Of a DNA stretch of 64,000 nucleotides, positions 8,247 to 16,209 are shown in pieces (position 1 is the stretch's first letter; each line of letters begins with the position of its first letter). Under the pieces are notes generated by a model. It was given only the letters and a program-made list of their open reading frames with translations, made no database searches and was not told the origin of the DNA. The DNA comes from Xenophilus azovorans DSM 13620. Lineage in GTDB: Bacteria; Pseudomonadota; Gammaproteobacteria; Burkholderiales; Burkholderiaceae_C. The stretch is taken from contig NZ_JQKD01000004.1 in assembly GCF_000745855.1 (NCBI RefSeq), positions 1-64,000 of the forward strand, written 5' to 3'. The position numbers and the translations under genes were made by a program.

Positions 8247-8578
8247 CGACCCGCCCGCCGTGGGTGTATCGATGGCTAGCGTGATCGACGAAAACTCGAT
8301 GGGCTCTGAGCGCCAGCAGTGCCATGTCCGGTTCTCCTGGCAGCCACGCTAGCTCGAGCGCCGTCCACCTCCGGCGGATGGCAAGCGATCCAGGAAGCGG
8401 TGGGAGGGTGGGCTTGCTTGCTGTTCCCTTCATCGTTGCACGGCGTTCTCGCCGTCAAGGTCTGCGCGCACTCCGTGCGCTTGCGTCCTGCGGCCGTCTT
8501 CGAACCCTGACGGCTGCGCTGCGCCGTGCCTCTTGCGGTCTCGGGCAATCCCGCCCTGCATCCTTCCAAGGAAAGACC

Positions 8579-8926
8579 ATGACGCACTTCCTCACCGGCG
8601 CTCTTCGCGCGCATCTTCTGGCCAATGGCCGTCGGTACCTCGAAGATCCAGACTTCGATCCCGTTCCTTCGGTCAAGCTGTTCACGCCCGATGCGGGCGC
8701 GACGTGGCTGATCGTCGCGATCGACCCCGATGACCACGACAGGGCATTCGGCCTCTGCGACCTGGGGCTCGGCTTCCCCGAAATCGGCTATGTGAGCCTG
8801 GCGGAGCTGACCGCTCTGCGTGGCCGCTTCGGGCTTCCGGTGGAGCGCGATCTGCACTTCAACGCCGACAAACGCCTGAGCGCGTACGCGCGTGAAGCGC
8901 GGATGGCGGGGCGCATCGTGGCGTAG
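8579..8926 (+). CDS. DUF2958 family protein
   Basis: 115 residues from ATG 8579, preceded by AAGGAAAG. The sequence has the DUF2958 pattern: a PVPSVKLFTPDAGATWLIVA strand region, AFGLCDLGLGFPEIGYVSLAEL, and LPVERDLHFNADKRLSAYA near the end. These small cytoplasmic proteins of unknown function are typical of plasmids and ICEs, where they often lie close to ardC and radC as here. Confidence 0.8.
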   Translation: MTHFLTGALRAHLLANGRRYLEDPDFDPVPSVKLFTPDAGATWLIVAIDPDDHDRAFGLCDLGLGFPEIGYVSLAELTALRGRFGLPVERDLHFNADKRLSAYAREARMAGRIVA

Positions 8927-9284
8927 ACGCCAGAGGCACCGGTCATCGCGCACGGCCGGTGCCGTTCCTTCGGCCCCGGCAGCCGGGGAGACGGCCGGAT
9001 CTACGGTCACACGTCGGACCAACAATAAGCGGCTGACCGCGACCCTGCCTTGCTGTCCTGATCCCGCAAGCCAGGATGAGCGCGTTGCCTGTTCTTCAGC
9101 CTATGGCATGGAGCGGCGAGCAGTGGTTCACGCGAACGTTGCGATGCCCTATGGTGGAGAAGCCGAGTTCAGGAAGGCGCGATCCCGTTGCCCTGTTCGT
9201 CCCCCATGTGGACTGACGGTGGAGATGAGGGCATCCTGAGGGGTGAGCGGGCGCAACAATGCCCCAGCGATGACGGTCAGGACG
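8927..9284. other. intergenic region, no gene recognised
   Basis: Only short open frames with no coding signal. A perfect 8-bp inverted repeat (8935-8942 with 8956-8963) just after the DUF2958 stop may form a hairpin. It lacks a following T-run, so termination is uncertain. Confidence 0.4.
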
Positions 9285-9536
9285 TCAATCGCCGCTGACC
9301 GGTCGCGATAGGTAGTCGTGAATCCAAGAGCGCGCCTTGGTCGCCAGGAGCCTCCTGGCCTCATCCTCAGAGCTGACAGCACCCGCCAGCGACAACCTGC
9401 ACACATGTTTCCCCCTGCGCTTCACGTCGGCGAAGTAGTAGTTGTCGCCTTTTGCGTCCGCACCGAGGTCCATGGTCCAGTCGGCAGGCGCGAGTGGTGC
9501 AGCGGGATCGGTCGATTCCAAGGGGTACAGGTTCAT
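9285..9536 (-). CDS. hypothetical protein, 83 residues
   Basis: The start at ATG 9536 gives MNLYPLESTDPAAPLAPADW, then YYFADVKRRGKHVCRLSLAG and a helix DEARRLLATKARSWIHDYL. The pattern of paired strands followed by an amphipathic helix suggests a small soluble domain. The family is not recognised. It lies directly downstream of, and on the same strand as, the PLD-family gene. Confidence 0.55.
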   Translation of the reverse strand: MNLYPLESTDPAAPLAPADWTMDLGADAKGDNYYFADVKRRGKHVCRLSLAGAVSSEDEARRLLATKARSWIHDYLSRPVSGD

Positions 9537-9641
9537 CTTCGGTGGTTACGTCGTTGCATGGCTCCGCCGAGAATAAATGAGCCAACACGCACGACAGGTC
9601 GGCAGGGTCCGCCAAGCTCGGCGCTTCCATGCCACATGCGG

Positions 9642-10988
9642 TCAGACGCCCCGGACGGGGTAGCCCAGGGCCCGCAGACCCTTGAGCGTACGGTCGTTGC
9701 GCGGCGGGTAGTCGTCCGGGCGCGCCCAGCCGACGACTTCGCCCCAGGTGCTGAATTGCAGCCATGGCAACCGCCACTCCGGCGAGCGTGCCGCGTTCCA
9801 GATGCGACGCTCGACCGGGCCGGGACCCCAGATGACGTACTCGAATACTTCCAGGGGCGTCCGATTCGTCTCGGTGCGGGCTTCCCAGATCTGTCCTGCG
9901 TGCGCAAGGGCTTTGATATGTCGATCCTGTCGTTCTGCGGACAGGCCGAGCTCCAGGTTGTCCCGCTTGCTCGCATAGTCGTTGAAGGCATGCACCATCG
10001 ACATGGCCGTCGCAAACTCATCGCGCGTAAGGGTCGGCAGCCTGTCTCTTGCCAGAAGGGTGCGGAGCTTCGGGGCCCAGTCGAGCAAGGTGTTGCGCTC
10101 GCCTTCGTGGTCGAAGTCGGCCCGCTTCCACCAGGCGAGCGCCTCCTTCAATGCCGCTGCGGGGTCGATCCTGTTCTTCGTGAAGGCCGTCTCGACGTGG
10201 TGGCCGCCCTTGTGACCTTCGACAACCTGGTAGTAGTAGGCGTGGACGAACTGGTCGGCTTGCGCGCCAGGCGGCGTGCCGGCAGGGATCCACGCGGGGC
10301 GGTTGCTGCCGAGCACGAGCTGGTCGGCGATGTCGCGCAGCACCTGCAGCGACTCGCGCCAGCGGCGCTCGAATTCCTGGTAGCCGCGCTCGACAACACT
10401 TTGCTTGTCGACGCTGGCCAGGCCAGCGCCTGGCGGGAAGAAGCGCGGGGCGGTCTTCTCAAGTTCATAGGCGGCCGCGTCGGCTGCCGTGCCGAGCTTC
10501 TGGAGTTCCAGGAGATGTTTGTAGAAGGCCTCGTCGATGACCTCGGCGCGCGCGTCGACGACATCGAAGAAGGTGCGCAGCTCCTCCATCATCGACGTCC
10601 TTTCCATGTCCTCCTCACGCAGGAAGGCACCAGCTTCGATATTCGACACCCAGGCCCGGTTGGTCATGTTGGCGGAACCGATGTAGGCACCCACGCCCAC
10701 CCACCAGATCACCTTCGCGTGGAGGATGTCCGGCACCATGCGGCAGGTGAAGCTCGGGCTCTTCTGATCGAGGAACCAGCGCACCACGGCCGGGTGCACC
10801 GGGACCGTGTGGTCGTAGCGGCCGTAGTAGGTCAGGGGCCTGGCCAGGCTTTTGCAGGTCTCCAGCAGGATCAGGTTGTCCTTGTCGGCGTAGGCGATCG
10901 CTGCGCGCACCTCGGTGCACTCGGGCGTGTGGCGAGCGACGAGGTTGTGCAGCCATCCCTTGTTGATGGCGCCGGCGATGAGTTCCAC
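9642..10988 (-). CDS. PLD-superfamily (restriction-endonuclease-like) protein
   Basis: The GTG at 10988 was chosen because it places VELIAGAINK in register with MKLVAGLANK of a paralogue at 50259-51438. The N-terminal half has a PLD core: AIAYADK, LTYYGRYDHTVP, HAKVIWW near residue 91, then GAYIGSANMTNRAW. The usual Asp of HxKxxxxD is replaced by Val, as in BfiI/NgoFVII-type nucleases that rely on His, Lys and Asn. One motif per chain implies a dimer. The C-terminal 250 residues are helical with a final VGWARPDDYPPRNDRTLKGL. It is a candidate nuclease in defence or DNA processing. Confidence 0.75.
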   Translation of the reverse strand: MELIAGAINKGWLHNLVARHTPECTEVRAAIAYADKDNLILLETCKSLARPLTYYGRYDHTVPVHPAVVRWFLDQKSPSFTCRMVPDILHAKVIWWVGVGAYIGSANMTNRAWVSNIEAGAFLREEDMERTSMMEELRTFFDVVDARAEVIDEAFYKHLLELQKLGTAADAAAYELEKTAPRFFPPGAGLASVDKQSVVERGYQEFERRWRESLQVLRDIADQLVLGSNRPAWIPAGTPPGAQADQFVHAYYYQVVEGHKGGHHVETAFTKNRIDPAAALKEALAWWKRADFDHEGERNTLLDWAPKLRTLLARDRLPTLTRDEFATAMSMVHAFNDYASKRDNLELGLSAERQDRHIKALAHAGQIWEARTETNRTPLEVFEYVIWGPGPVERRIWNAARSPEWRLPWLQFSTWGEVVGWARPDDYPPRNDRTLKGLRALGYPVRGV

Positions 10989-11661
10989 GGGTGTCCGTCT
11001 CGTTGTGACTAAAGGGGCGCCAGCGTAGCTCCGACGCTGGCGCATTCTCTTGGCTGCAGGCGCAATCGGCTGCGGATGGAACCGGCGGAACCCGGCAAGG
11101 TTGTGGCGGGTTTCACGCTGCGGTTCATTTCCTGATGGACTTGGCCGGATCGGGGAGGGGAGGGCGTCCCACCGGCTTCGCCGCTGTCGGGCTGCTCCAG
11201 GTTCGCGCTGTCGCGCTCATCCCCTCACGGGGACTGGCCTGTTGGCCAGCCTTGCGCATCCCTGGCGCGGAGGCAAGGGGACGTCCGTCCCCTGAACTTC
11301 CATTGATCAGACCGGCCTTCGGCCGGTAGAGGCGCTCGCCGCGCGGCGTTCCGGTGCGCGTCGCCCTCCTGCAGTGCTGCCGTTTTCCAGAGTCCTTCGC
11401 TTTGTCCGGTGACTCTGCGCCCGCGCTGCCGGGCGACCGGCTCGCGCCTGCAAGGGGGTGTTCATAACGCGTGCGCGTTACGAATGCTTCCCCCTTGCTC
11501 CCCCGTCCCCGCCGTCGCTGTCGTTCACCGGGCGAAGAACTCAGGAAAACGGCGGCCAGCTCCGGGTAGGAGGCCGATGCGAACCGGAACCCTTCATGGA
11601 AGGGCTCTGAATCTAGGAACCCGGCATCTCTTCATCAACTTCAACTGCAAAGGAAACCGAA
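10989..11661 (+). promoter_or_regulatory. non-coding leader upstream of the parB-like gene
   Basis: 670 nt without a supported gene, shared by the divergent PLD gene and parB. It contains repeat copy C (11166-11272). Around 11464-11486 there is a GC-rich palindrome (AACGCGTGCGCGTT) within a longer structured stretch. It ends in AAAGGAAA before the parB start. Confidence 0.45.
11166..11272 (+). repeat. dispersed leader repeat, copy C
   Basis: About 107 bp closely matching copy A, including GGGCTGCTCCAGGTTCGCGC, GTCGCGCTCATCCCCTCACG and GCGCATCCCTGGCGCGGA. It lies about 390 bp before the parB-like start and on its strand. Confidence 0.75.
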
Positions 11662-13695
11662 ATGACTGTCATTGCCAAGCCAAGGAAGATCGTTGCATCG
11701 CGAGCGCGCAAGCCAGCTGCGATGGCTGAAGCTGCAACGCCTGCAAATGTCGAACCCATGGGGCGCGATGTGCTGGTACCGCTCGACAAGCTGTTCGTCG
11801 GCGAGGCCAACGTGCGCAAGGTGCACCACGAAGAAGGTTTGATCGAACTGGCTGCGCTGATCGAGGCGCAAGGGCTACTGCAGCGCCTGAGCGTGGTGGC
11901 ACATCCCGAGGGGCGCTTTGCCGTGGTGGCGGGGGGAAGGCGACTGCGTGCGATGCAAATTCTGGTTGCGAACGGGCGGTGGCAAGCGTCTCAGCCCATC
12001 GAGTGCAAGCTGTACGACGAAGACCAAGCCGTGCAGGTGTCGCTCGCGGAGAACTCTGGCCGCGAGAGCATGCACCCAGCCGACCAGATGGAAGCCTTCA
12101 AGCGGTTGATTGACGAAGGCCTGACGGCCGCCCAGGTTGCGGGCCGGTTCGGCGTTTCGCCTCTAACGGTGGAACGCAGGCTCAAGCTGGCACGACTCGC
12201 GCCGCGTTTTCTGGATCTGTACCGCGCCGACGAGATTGAGCCCGAACAACTCCAGGCGCTCGCGTTGATCGACGAGCACGCGGCGCAGGAGGCCGTTTGG
12301 GACGGCCTGAGCGTCTATGACCGCAGCGCCTGGCGCATCCGTAGCGTCATCACGTCCGAGGCGTGCTGCGCCGACAGCCGGCTCGCACGTTTCGTCGGAC
12401 TGGATCACTACGAGGCCAAGGGCGGCACAGTGCGCCGCGATCTCTTTTCGTCGGCTGACGACCTGTCAGGCATCTTCCTCGACAACCCCGAACTGCTGCA
12501 GACGCTCGCCATGGAGAAGCTGCGCGGCATGGCCGCGTCGATCAAGGAGGAGGGCTGGTCATGGGTCGAGTGCTCGCTCGATACGGACACGACTGCGTTT
12601 CGTGGATATGGTCGGGTGGACATGGAACAGCGCGAGCCCTCCGCCGAGGAAGCGCAGGTGATCGAGGCGCTGTCTGCCGAGCAACGCGCCTGCGCCGATG
12701 CCTACGACCGGCATCAGGACGAAGGCGATCCGGATGCCAATGATTTTGATCGGGTAGAGCAGGAACTGGCCGAAGCGCTTGAGGCCGTCGACCGGAAGCT
12801 GGAGGAAGTCAACGAGGACCGGTGGCACTGGGGCGCGGAACGCTTGGCCATCGCGGGCGCGATCCTGCGCATCGACACCCGAGGCGGTGTGCTGGTCGAA
12901 CGTGGCTTGGTGAGGCCAGAAGACAGGAAGGCAGAGAACCAGGCGGGAAGCATGGATGACGAAGGCCAGCCGCGCGACGAAGCGAGCAGCCCAACGAGAG
13001 TCAAAGCCGAGTTCAGCGAAAAGCTCATGCGCGACCTGACTTCGCACCGGACCGCGGCGATCCAGGCGGCGCTGGTGCAGAACCCGCGCGTTGCGCTCGT
13101 GACGCTGGTGCACCGCATGGCAGAGACAGTGTTCGGCCTCTACGGATCGGGCGACGACATCGTGAAGGTGTCGCTTCGGTTGATGGGAGACAGCGCACTC
13201 GCGCAGGAGGCGAGCGAGTACTCGGAGAGCCCCGCGGCGACGGTTCTCGGCGTCGCGGAGGCGGAGTGGGACGACCGCCTGCCTGGAACGCCTGCTGCCT
13301 TGTTCCAGTGGCTCTTGGCGCAGTCTCACGAGACGTTGCTTGAACTGCTCGCCTACTGCACCGCGCGCAGCATCAATGCGGTAGCCAGTCGGCCGCGCGG
13401 CCGTAACCACAGCGATGCGCTCGTCGAAGCGCTGGGTGTCGATATGGCCGACTGGTGGCTTCCCACCAAACGCCGCTACCTCGACAGTGTGAGCAAATCG
13501 AAGGCATTGGAAGCTGTGAAGGAGGCCATTGGCGGCGAACCTGCGCAGGCGACCATTGGCATGAAGAAGGGTGACCTCGTGGCGTACTGCGCCGCGAAGC
13601 TGGAAGGGACGCGGTGGCTGCCGTCGCCGCTTCGTGCAGCCAACCCCGACGATGAAGATCCCGCAGGGGCAACGCGCGACGCTTCCGAAGAGTGA
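11662..13695 (+). CDS. ParB/RepB/Spo0J-family protein, 677 residues
   Basis: The ATG at 11662 follows AAAGGAAA. Residues about 38-125 form the ParB N-terminal (sulfiredoxin-like) domain with the GGRRLRAMQIL and LAENSGRESMHPADQMEAF signatures. A helix-turn-helix follows (AAQVAGRFGVSPLTVERRLK). The long C-terminal part of about 480 residues is unusual for a plain partition protein and resembles the large ParB-domain proteins of ICEs and plasmids. It may serve partition or gene control. No adjacent parA is on the same strand, although the StbB-like ATPase is close by. An intrinsic terminator follows. Confidence 0.85.
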   Translation: MTVIAKPRKIVASRARKPAAMAEAATPANVEPMGRDVLVPLDKLFVGEANVRKVHHEEGLIELAALIEAQGLLQRLSVVAHPEGRFAVVAGGRRLRAMQILVANGRWQASQPIECKLYDEDQAVQVSLAENSGRESMHPADQMEAFKRLIDEGLTAAQVAGRFGVSPLTVERRLKLARLAPRFLDLYRADEIEPEQLQALALIDEHAAQEAVWDGLSVYDRSAWRIRSVITSEACCADSRLARFVGLDHYEAKGGTVRRDLFSSADDLSGIFLDNPELLQTLAMEKLRGMAASIKEEGWSWVECSLDTDTTAFRGYGRVDMEQREPSAEEAQVIEALSAEQRACADAYDRHQDEGDPDANDFDRVEQELAEALEAVDRKLEEVNEDRWHWGAERLAIAGAILRIDTRGGVLVERGLVRPEDRKAENQAGSMDDEGQPRDEASSPTRVKAEFSEKLMRDLTSHRTAAIQAALVQNPRVALVTLVHRMAETVFGLYGSGDDIVKVSLRLMGDSALAQEASEYSESPAATVLGVAEAEWDDRLPGTPAALFQWLLAQSHETLLELLAYCTARSINAVASRPRGRNHSDALVEALGVDMADWWLPTKRRYLDSVSKSKALEAVKEAIGGEPAQATIGMKKGDLVAYCAAKLEGTRWLPSPLRAANPDDEDPAGATRDASEE

Positions 13696-13710
13696 GTCCT
13701 GCAAACATCC

Positions 13711-13742
13711 AAGCCGACGAGGCAAGCTTCGTCGGCTTTTTT
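13711..13742 (+). terminator. intrinsic terminator after the parB-like gene
   Basis: A perfect 10-bp stem AAGCCGACGA (13711-13720) and TCGTCGGCTT (13729-13738) with an 8-nt loop, followed by a T-run to 13742. A matching A-run is weak, but the stem could also stop minus-strand transcription from the stb genes, which end at 13741. Confidence 0.85.
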
Positions 13743-14208
13743 ATTTGCCGATCACGTCGTGCACCTTGGTGCGGGTGCCGGCGTCGAGCGACGACCACGC
13801 GGACTGGAGCGCACGCCCGATGCGCGCCTGCTCAAGAAGATCGCGCCCGATGAAGCATAGAAGGGCGCTCACAAGCGCGGCGGACAGCAACGCGCTTCCC
13901 ACCGAGGTGGCTAGCAATGCCGGCCAGCGTCGCTGTTGCGGCGGCTTCGCTGCCGATCCTGCACCCTCGCTCTCCATCGAGGCTTCGATGCGGGCGGCCG
14001 AGCCATTCAGTTTTCGGGCTGCTTCGAGGAGCGCCGGCTGGGCGTCCACGGTTCGCTGGACCAGCGAGCCGAGTGTTTGCAGATCCGCGTTCAGTTCCTC
14101 GCGCACCGTCTTCAGCGTCGTCGTCACCTGCTCGGCCTGCTTCAGCAAAGGCTCGACATCCTCCAGCAGGATCCGTAGCGCCGCATGCTGGGCGCTGGTC
14201 GGGCTCAT
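13741..14208 (-). CDS. StbC-position membrane protein
   Basis: 155 residues. The N-terminal 90 residues are a predicted coiled coil (LLEDVEPLLKQAEQVTTTLK and onward). One transmembrane segment around residues 100-122 (LLATSVGSALLSAALVSALL) and a short tail follow. The start overlaps the StbB-like stop by 4 nt. Gene order and size match the third gene of the R388 stbABC operon, but sequence similarity to StbC cannot be judged here, so the name is positional. Confidence 0.6.
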   Translation of the reverse strand: MSPTSAQHAALRILLEDVEPLLKQAEQVTTTLKTVREELNADLQTLGSLVQRTVDAQPALLEAARKLNGSAARIEASMESEGAGSAAKPPQQRRWPALLATSVGSALLSAALVSALLCFIGRDLLEQARIGRALQSAWSSLDAGTRTKVHDVIGK

Positions 14209-14972
14209 GCCCTTCGGGCCTTCGCCGACGCAGCTGCCGCCGGAAACAGCATGCCGTGCACCTGAGACAAGTTCTCGTGCGCGGTTGCAGCCAGGTCGTG
14301 CGTCATCTGAGCTGCCATCGCGCGCTCCATTGCGACCAGATCACCGGCTCGCTTCGCATCGCCACGTGCGGCCTTCCAGTCAGTACTGTCCTGCGCCAGC
14401 TCCATGATGGTCTTCTTGCTGGACTTCGCCAGCTCATAGACCTCGTTCAGCATGACGACCGCAAATGGCTCGAACACTGCCTTGCCTTTGCCGTCTGTCG
14501 CGCCGTAGCCGGCTACTTGTGCGTAGACCAGCTCGACCGGCTCCAGGCTTGCGGTGGCGTACTGGTTGAAGAGCACCCGCACCTTCTTGCCGTCGATGCC
14601 GAGCTTGTGCAACCAATCGATGGTCGCGATGGTGTCGCGCTGCTGCTTGTCGGCGGGCACGGTCGGCACCAGCACCAGGTCGAACTCGCCGACGGCGCTC
14701 TTGAAGCGCGTCATCTCGGTCATGAATGCCGCCACGTTCGAGGCGCCCACGTCGACGATCACTTCGTCGTTGAACATGATTTCCCGGAAGATCTCCTTGA
14801 ACCGACTGGCACTCAGCTCCTCGACATCCAATGCCTCCACGTCGTTGACGTTGCTGGCATTGATGGACTCGACGCTGATGATCTTGGAGCCGGGCGCGAA
14901 AGCGGCGAGCAGATGGACGGCAAGCGTGCTCTTGCCGACGTTGCCTGAGAGGTTGAGGACACAGATCTTCAT
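14205..14972 (-). CDS. stbB: StbB-like P-loop ATPase (ParA/MinD-like stability protein)
   Basis: 255 residues, starting MKICVLNLSGNVGKSTLAVH. The deviant Walker A GNVGKST is typical of the ParA/SIMIBI group. VIVDVGASN supplies the Walker B region and VLVPTVPADKQQRDTI the following strand. StbB of R388 is needed for conjugation in balance with StbA. It overlaps its neighbours by 4 nt on both sides, so the three genes form a coupled operon transcribed away from oriT. Confidence 0.8.
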   Translation of the reverse strand: MKICVLNLSGNVGKSTLAVHLLAAFAPGSKIISVESINASNVNDVEALDVEELSASRFKEIFREIMFNDEVIVDVGASNVAAFMTEMTRFKSAVGEFDLVLVPTVPADKQQRDTIATIDWLHKLGIDGKKVRVLFNQYATASLEPVELVYAQVAGYGATDGKGKAVFEPFAVVMLNEVYELAKSSKKTIMELAQDSTDWKAARGDAKRAGDLVAMERAMAAQMTHDLAATAHENLSQVHGMLFPAAAASAKARRA

Positions 14973-15412
14973 TTGCGGGTCTTCCGATGGAGGTCTCTGG
15001 CGACTTGCGCGTAGTCGCGCGAGGCCACTTGCTTGGCTCCGGCCAGTGCGTCGAGCACGCGTGTGGGGGAGAGAGGTGGGGCGGCGGCGACAAACGCGTT
15101 TTGGCCGACAGGATTGATGACCTCGGCCGTCGAAACCGGCTTGGGAGGCGCTGCGGTGCCCGCGCCCCGGTCAGCAATTCCCGTGGCAGTTTTCCGGGCT
15201 CTCACCAGGCTGACTCGGTAGTTGTTCCAGCTGGTGCGGAGCCCGCCAGCCTGAAGGCGCGCATGGATGGCCGAATGGCTGTGGCCCAACCGATTCGCCT
15301 CGGCGATCAGCTCGCGAAGCCGGGAAATGGCGATCGAGCTGCTTCGCAGGTTCTCCGCGACCAGGCTTTCCGCGCGTTGTTGAACAAGATCGAGGATGTT
15401 CTGATTGGCCAT
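14969..15412 (-). CDS. StbA-position DNA-binding protein
   Basis: 147 residues. The N-terminal half is helical, with a region resembling an HTH (LIAEANRLGHSHSAIHARLQ, then LRTSWNNYRVSLVRAR), and the C-terminal half is Pro/Ala-rich. It is the first gene of the stb operon, facing the oriT region, where R388 stbA lies. StbA binds direct repeats in its own upstream region, and such repeats are present here at 15492-15522. The assignment is by position and fold. Confidence 0.6.
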   Translation of the reverse strand: MANQNILDLVQQRAESLVAENLRSSSIAISRLRELIAEANRLGHSHSAIHARLQAGGLRTSWNNYRVSLVRARKTATGIADRGAGTAAPPKPVSTAEVINPVGQNAFVAAAPPLSPTRVLDALAGAKQVASRDYAQVARDLHRKTRK

Positions 15413-15460
15413 GCTGCTGGCTAAACGTACGATTCGACGCTACATTGTGCCGTACCAATC

Positions 15461-15471
15461 GCGTATTGTCT
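15461..15471 (+). other. second nic-like string (alternative)
   Basis: GCGTATTGTCT equals, as I remember it, the R388 sequence just 5' of nic. No good hairpin precedes it, and a nick here would send the trw genes in first. It is less likely than the hairpin-linked site but worth testing. Confidence 0.3.
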
Positions 15472-15491
15472 TGTACTGCAGGATGCATCGT

Positions 15492-15522
15492 GAGTACATC
15501 GAAGACGCAGCAGGAGTACATC
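15492..15522 (+). repeat. direct repeats GAGTACATC x2
   Basis: Two identical 9-mers at 15492-15500 and 15514-15522, with a 22-bp period. They lie near the stbA start and may be binding sites for the StbA-like protein. Confidence 0.55.
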
Positions 15523-15655
15523 TTGAGCACAGTTTGGACGCAGTTGGCCTTCGGCCTGCTGTCACGCTCTCGGCCGATCCTTCGGCTCGACCGACCTGTT
15601 TTCCTCAACGAAGGTCGCGTTCTGGCGGACGGCGCGGGATTCGCCGACTCGCCTA

Positions 15656-15687
15656 GGGCGATACACCATACGCACTTACCAAGTGCG
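15656..15687 (-). other. candidate nic site with hairpin
   Basis: On the minus strand, CGCACTT-GGT-AAGTGCG (15687 to 15671) is a perfect 7-bp hairpin followed directly by TATGGTGTATCGCCC. By analogy with R388 (hairpin, then TATTGTCT / ATAGCCC), nicking would fall between 15663 and 15662. The strand would enter the recipient with the stb genes first, as in R388. The R388 sequence is quoted from memory. Confidence 0.6.
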
Positions 15688-15691
15688 CGGG

Positions 15692-15775
15692 AACCCGCAT
15701 GGATGCTGGAAAGTCCGGTATGACCGACCCTTTGCGCGGTATGACTTCGGACACGCAAACCCGCGTGGTTGCTGG
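15692..15775 (+). repeat. 18-bp direct repeats in oriT region
   Basis: AACCCGCATGGATGCTGG at 15692-15709 recurs at 15758-15775 with two mismatches, exactly 66 bp apart (three times 22). Between them CGGTATGAC occurs at 15716-15724 and 15737-15745, 21 bp apart. These are candidate TrwA-like binding sites. Confidence 0.55.
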
Positions 15776-15791
15776 CTGAGCAGGTAGGACC

Positions 15792-16193
15792 ATGGCCAGC
15801 ATCGTCTCGATCAAGTTCAACGACGAGGAAACCGAGATCCTCGGCCGTGCCCATGCGGCGTCCGGCGTGCCGGGCCTGAGCTCGCACATCAAGCAGGTGT
15901 ACTTCGACGCCGTCCGGCTGCAGGTGGACGTGCTGCAGGGGATTCGGGGTGACCTGGATCGCATCGCAGCGAATGTGGAGCGCCTGCGCGAACATCAGGC
16001 CGAGGCGGCCGAGCGGGGGGCCGTGGGCAGAGGGATCCGGGGATCAGGGCGGGACGACGACACCGACCTCCTGCTCAGCATCTTGTGCGGCCTCTACGTC
16101 ATGGTGCGCAAGTCGGTGGGCGACAGTATCCGGGCGCAGGCCGACCAGGTGCTGGAGATCTCGGCCATTGAGAGCTACCTCAAGGGTCGGTAG
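15792..16193 (+). CDS. trwA: TrwA-like oriT accessory protein (RHH type)
   Basis: 133 residues starting MASIVSIKFNDEETEILGRA, a ribbon-helix-helix-like N-terminus. A helical tail follows (LQGIRGDLDRIAANVERLRE), then a C-terminal segment with LLLSILCGLYVMVRKSVGD. TrwA of R388 binds oriT, represses the trwABC promoter and stimulates the coupling protein. Gene order with trwB and trwC and the position beside the repeats support the role. The gap to trwB is 16 nt. Confidence 0.75.
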   Translation: MASIVSIKFNDEETEILGRAHAASGVPGLSSHIKQVYFDAVRLQVDVLQGIRGDLDRIAANVERLREHQAEAAERGAVGRGIRGSGRDDDTDLLLSILCGLYVMVRKSVGDSIRAQADQVLEISAIESYLKGR

Positions 16194-16209
16194 CGAAGGG
16201 CGCGAGGCC

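Larger units (their letters stand above)
7937..8578 (+). promoter_or_regulatory. non-coding leader upstream of the DUF2958 gene
   Basis: About 640 nt with no supported gene. It holds repeat copy B (8123-8220), then at 8218-8246 a near-perfect copy of the ardC start region, and from about 8435 blocks shared with the radC leader. It looks like an accumulation of leader segments copied from neighbours. Confidence 0.45.
15413..15791. other. oriT-like intergenic region with divergent promoters
   Basis: 379 nt between stbA- and trwA-like genes, the place of oriT in R388. It holds a nic-like hairpin (15656-15687, minus strand), a second nic-like string (15461-15471, plus strand), and three sets of direct repeats: 15492-15522, 15692-15775 and 15716-15745. 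The repeats have spacings near multiples of 21-22 bp. It is also the only place for divergent stb and trw promoters. Confidence 0.7.

Noticed and set aside
8935-8963. Hairpin after the DUF2958 gene as an intrinsic terminator
   Set aside because: The 8-bp stem is perfect, but there is no T-run after it, so I did not call it a terminator.
9318-11012. Plus-strand open frame of 564 residues opposite the PLD gene
   Set aside because: It is an antisense shadow of a GC-rich gene; the minus strand has clear PLD motifs and matches a paralogue.
12559-13725. Minus-strand 388-residue frame opposite parB
   Set aside because: Antisense shadow; the ParB domain on the plus strand is unambiguous.
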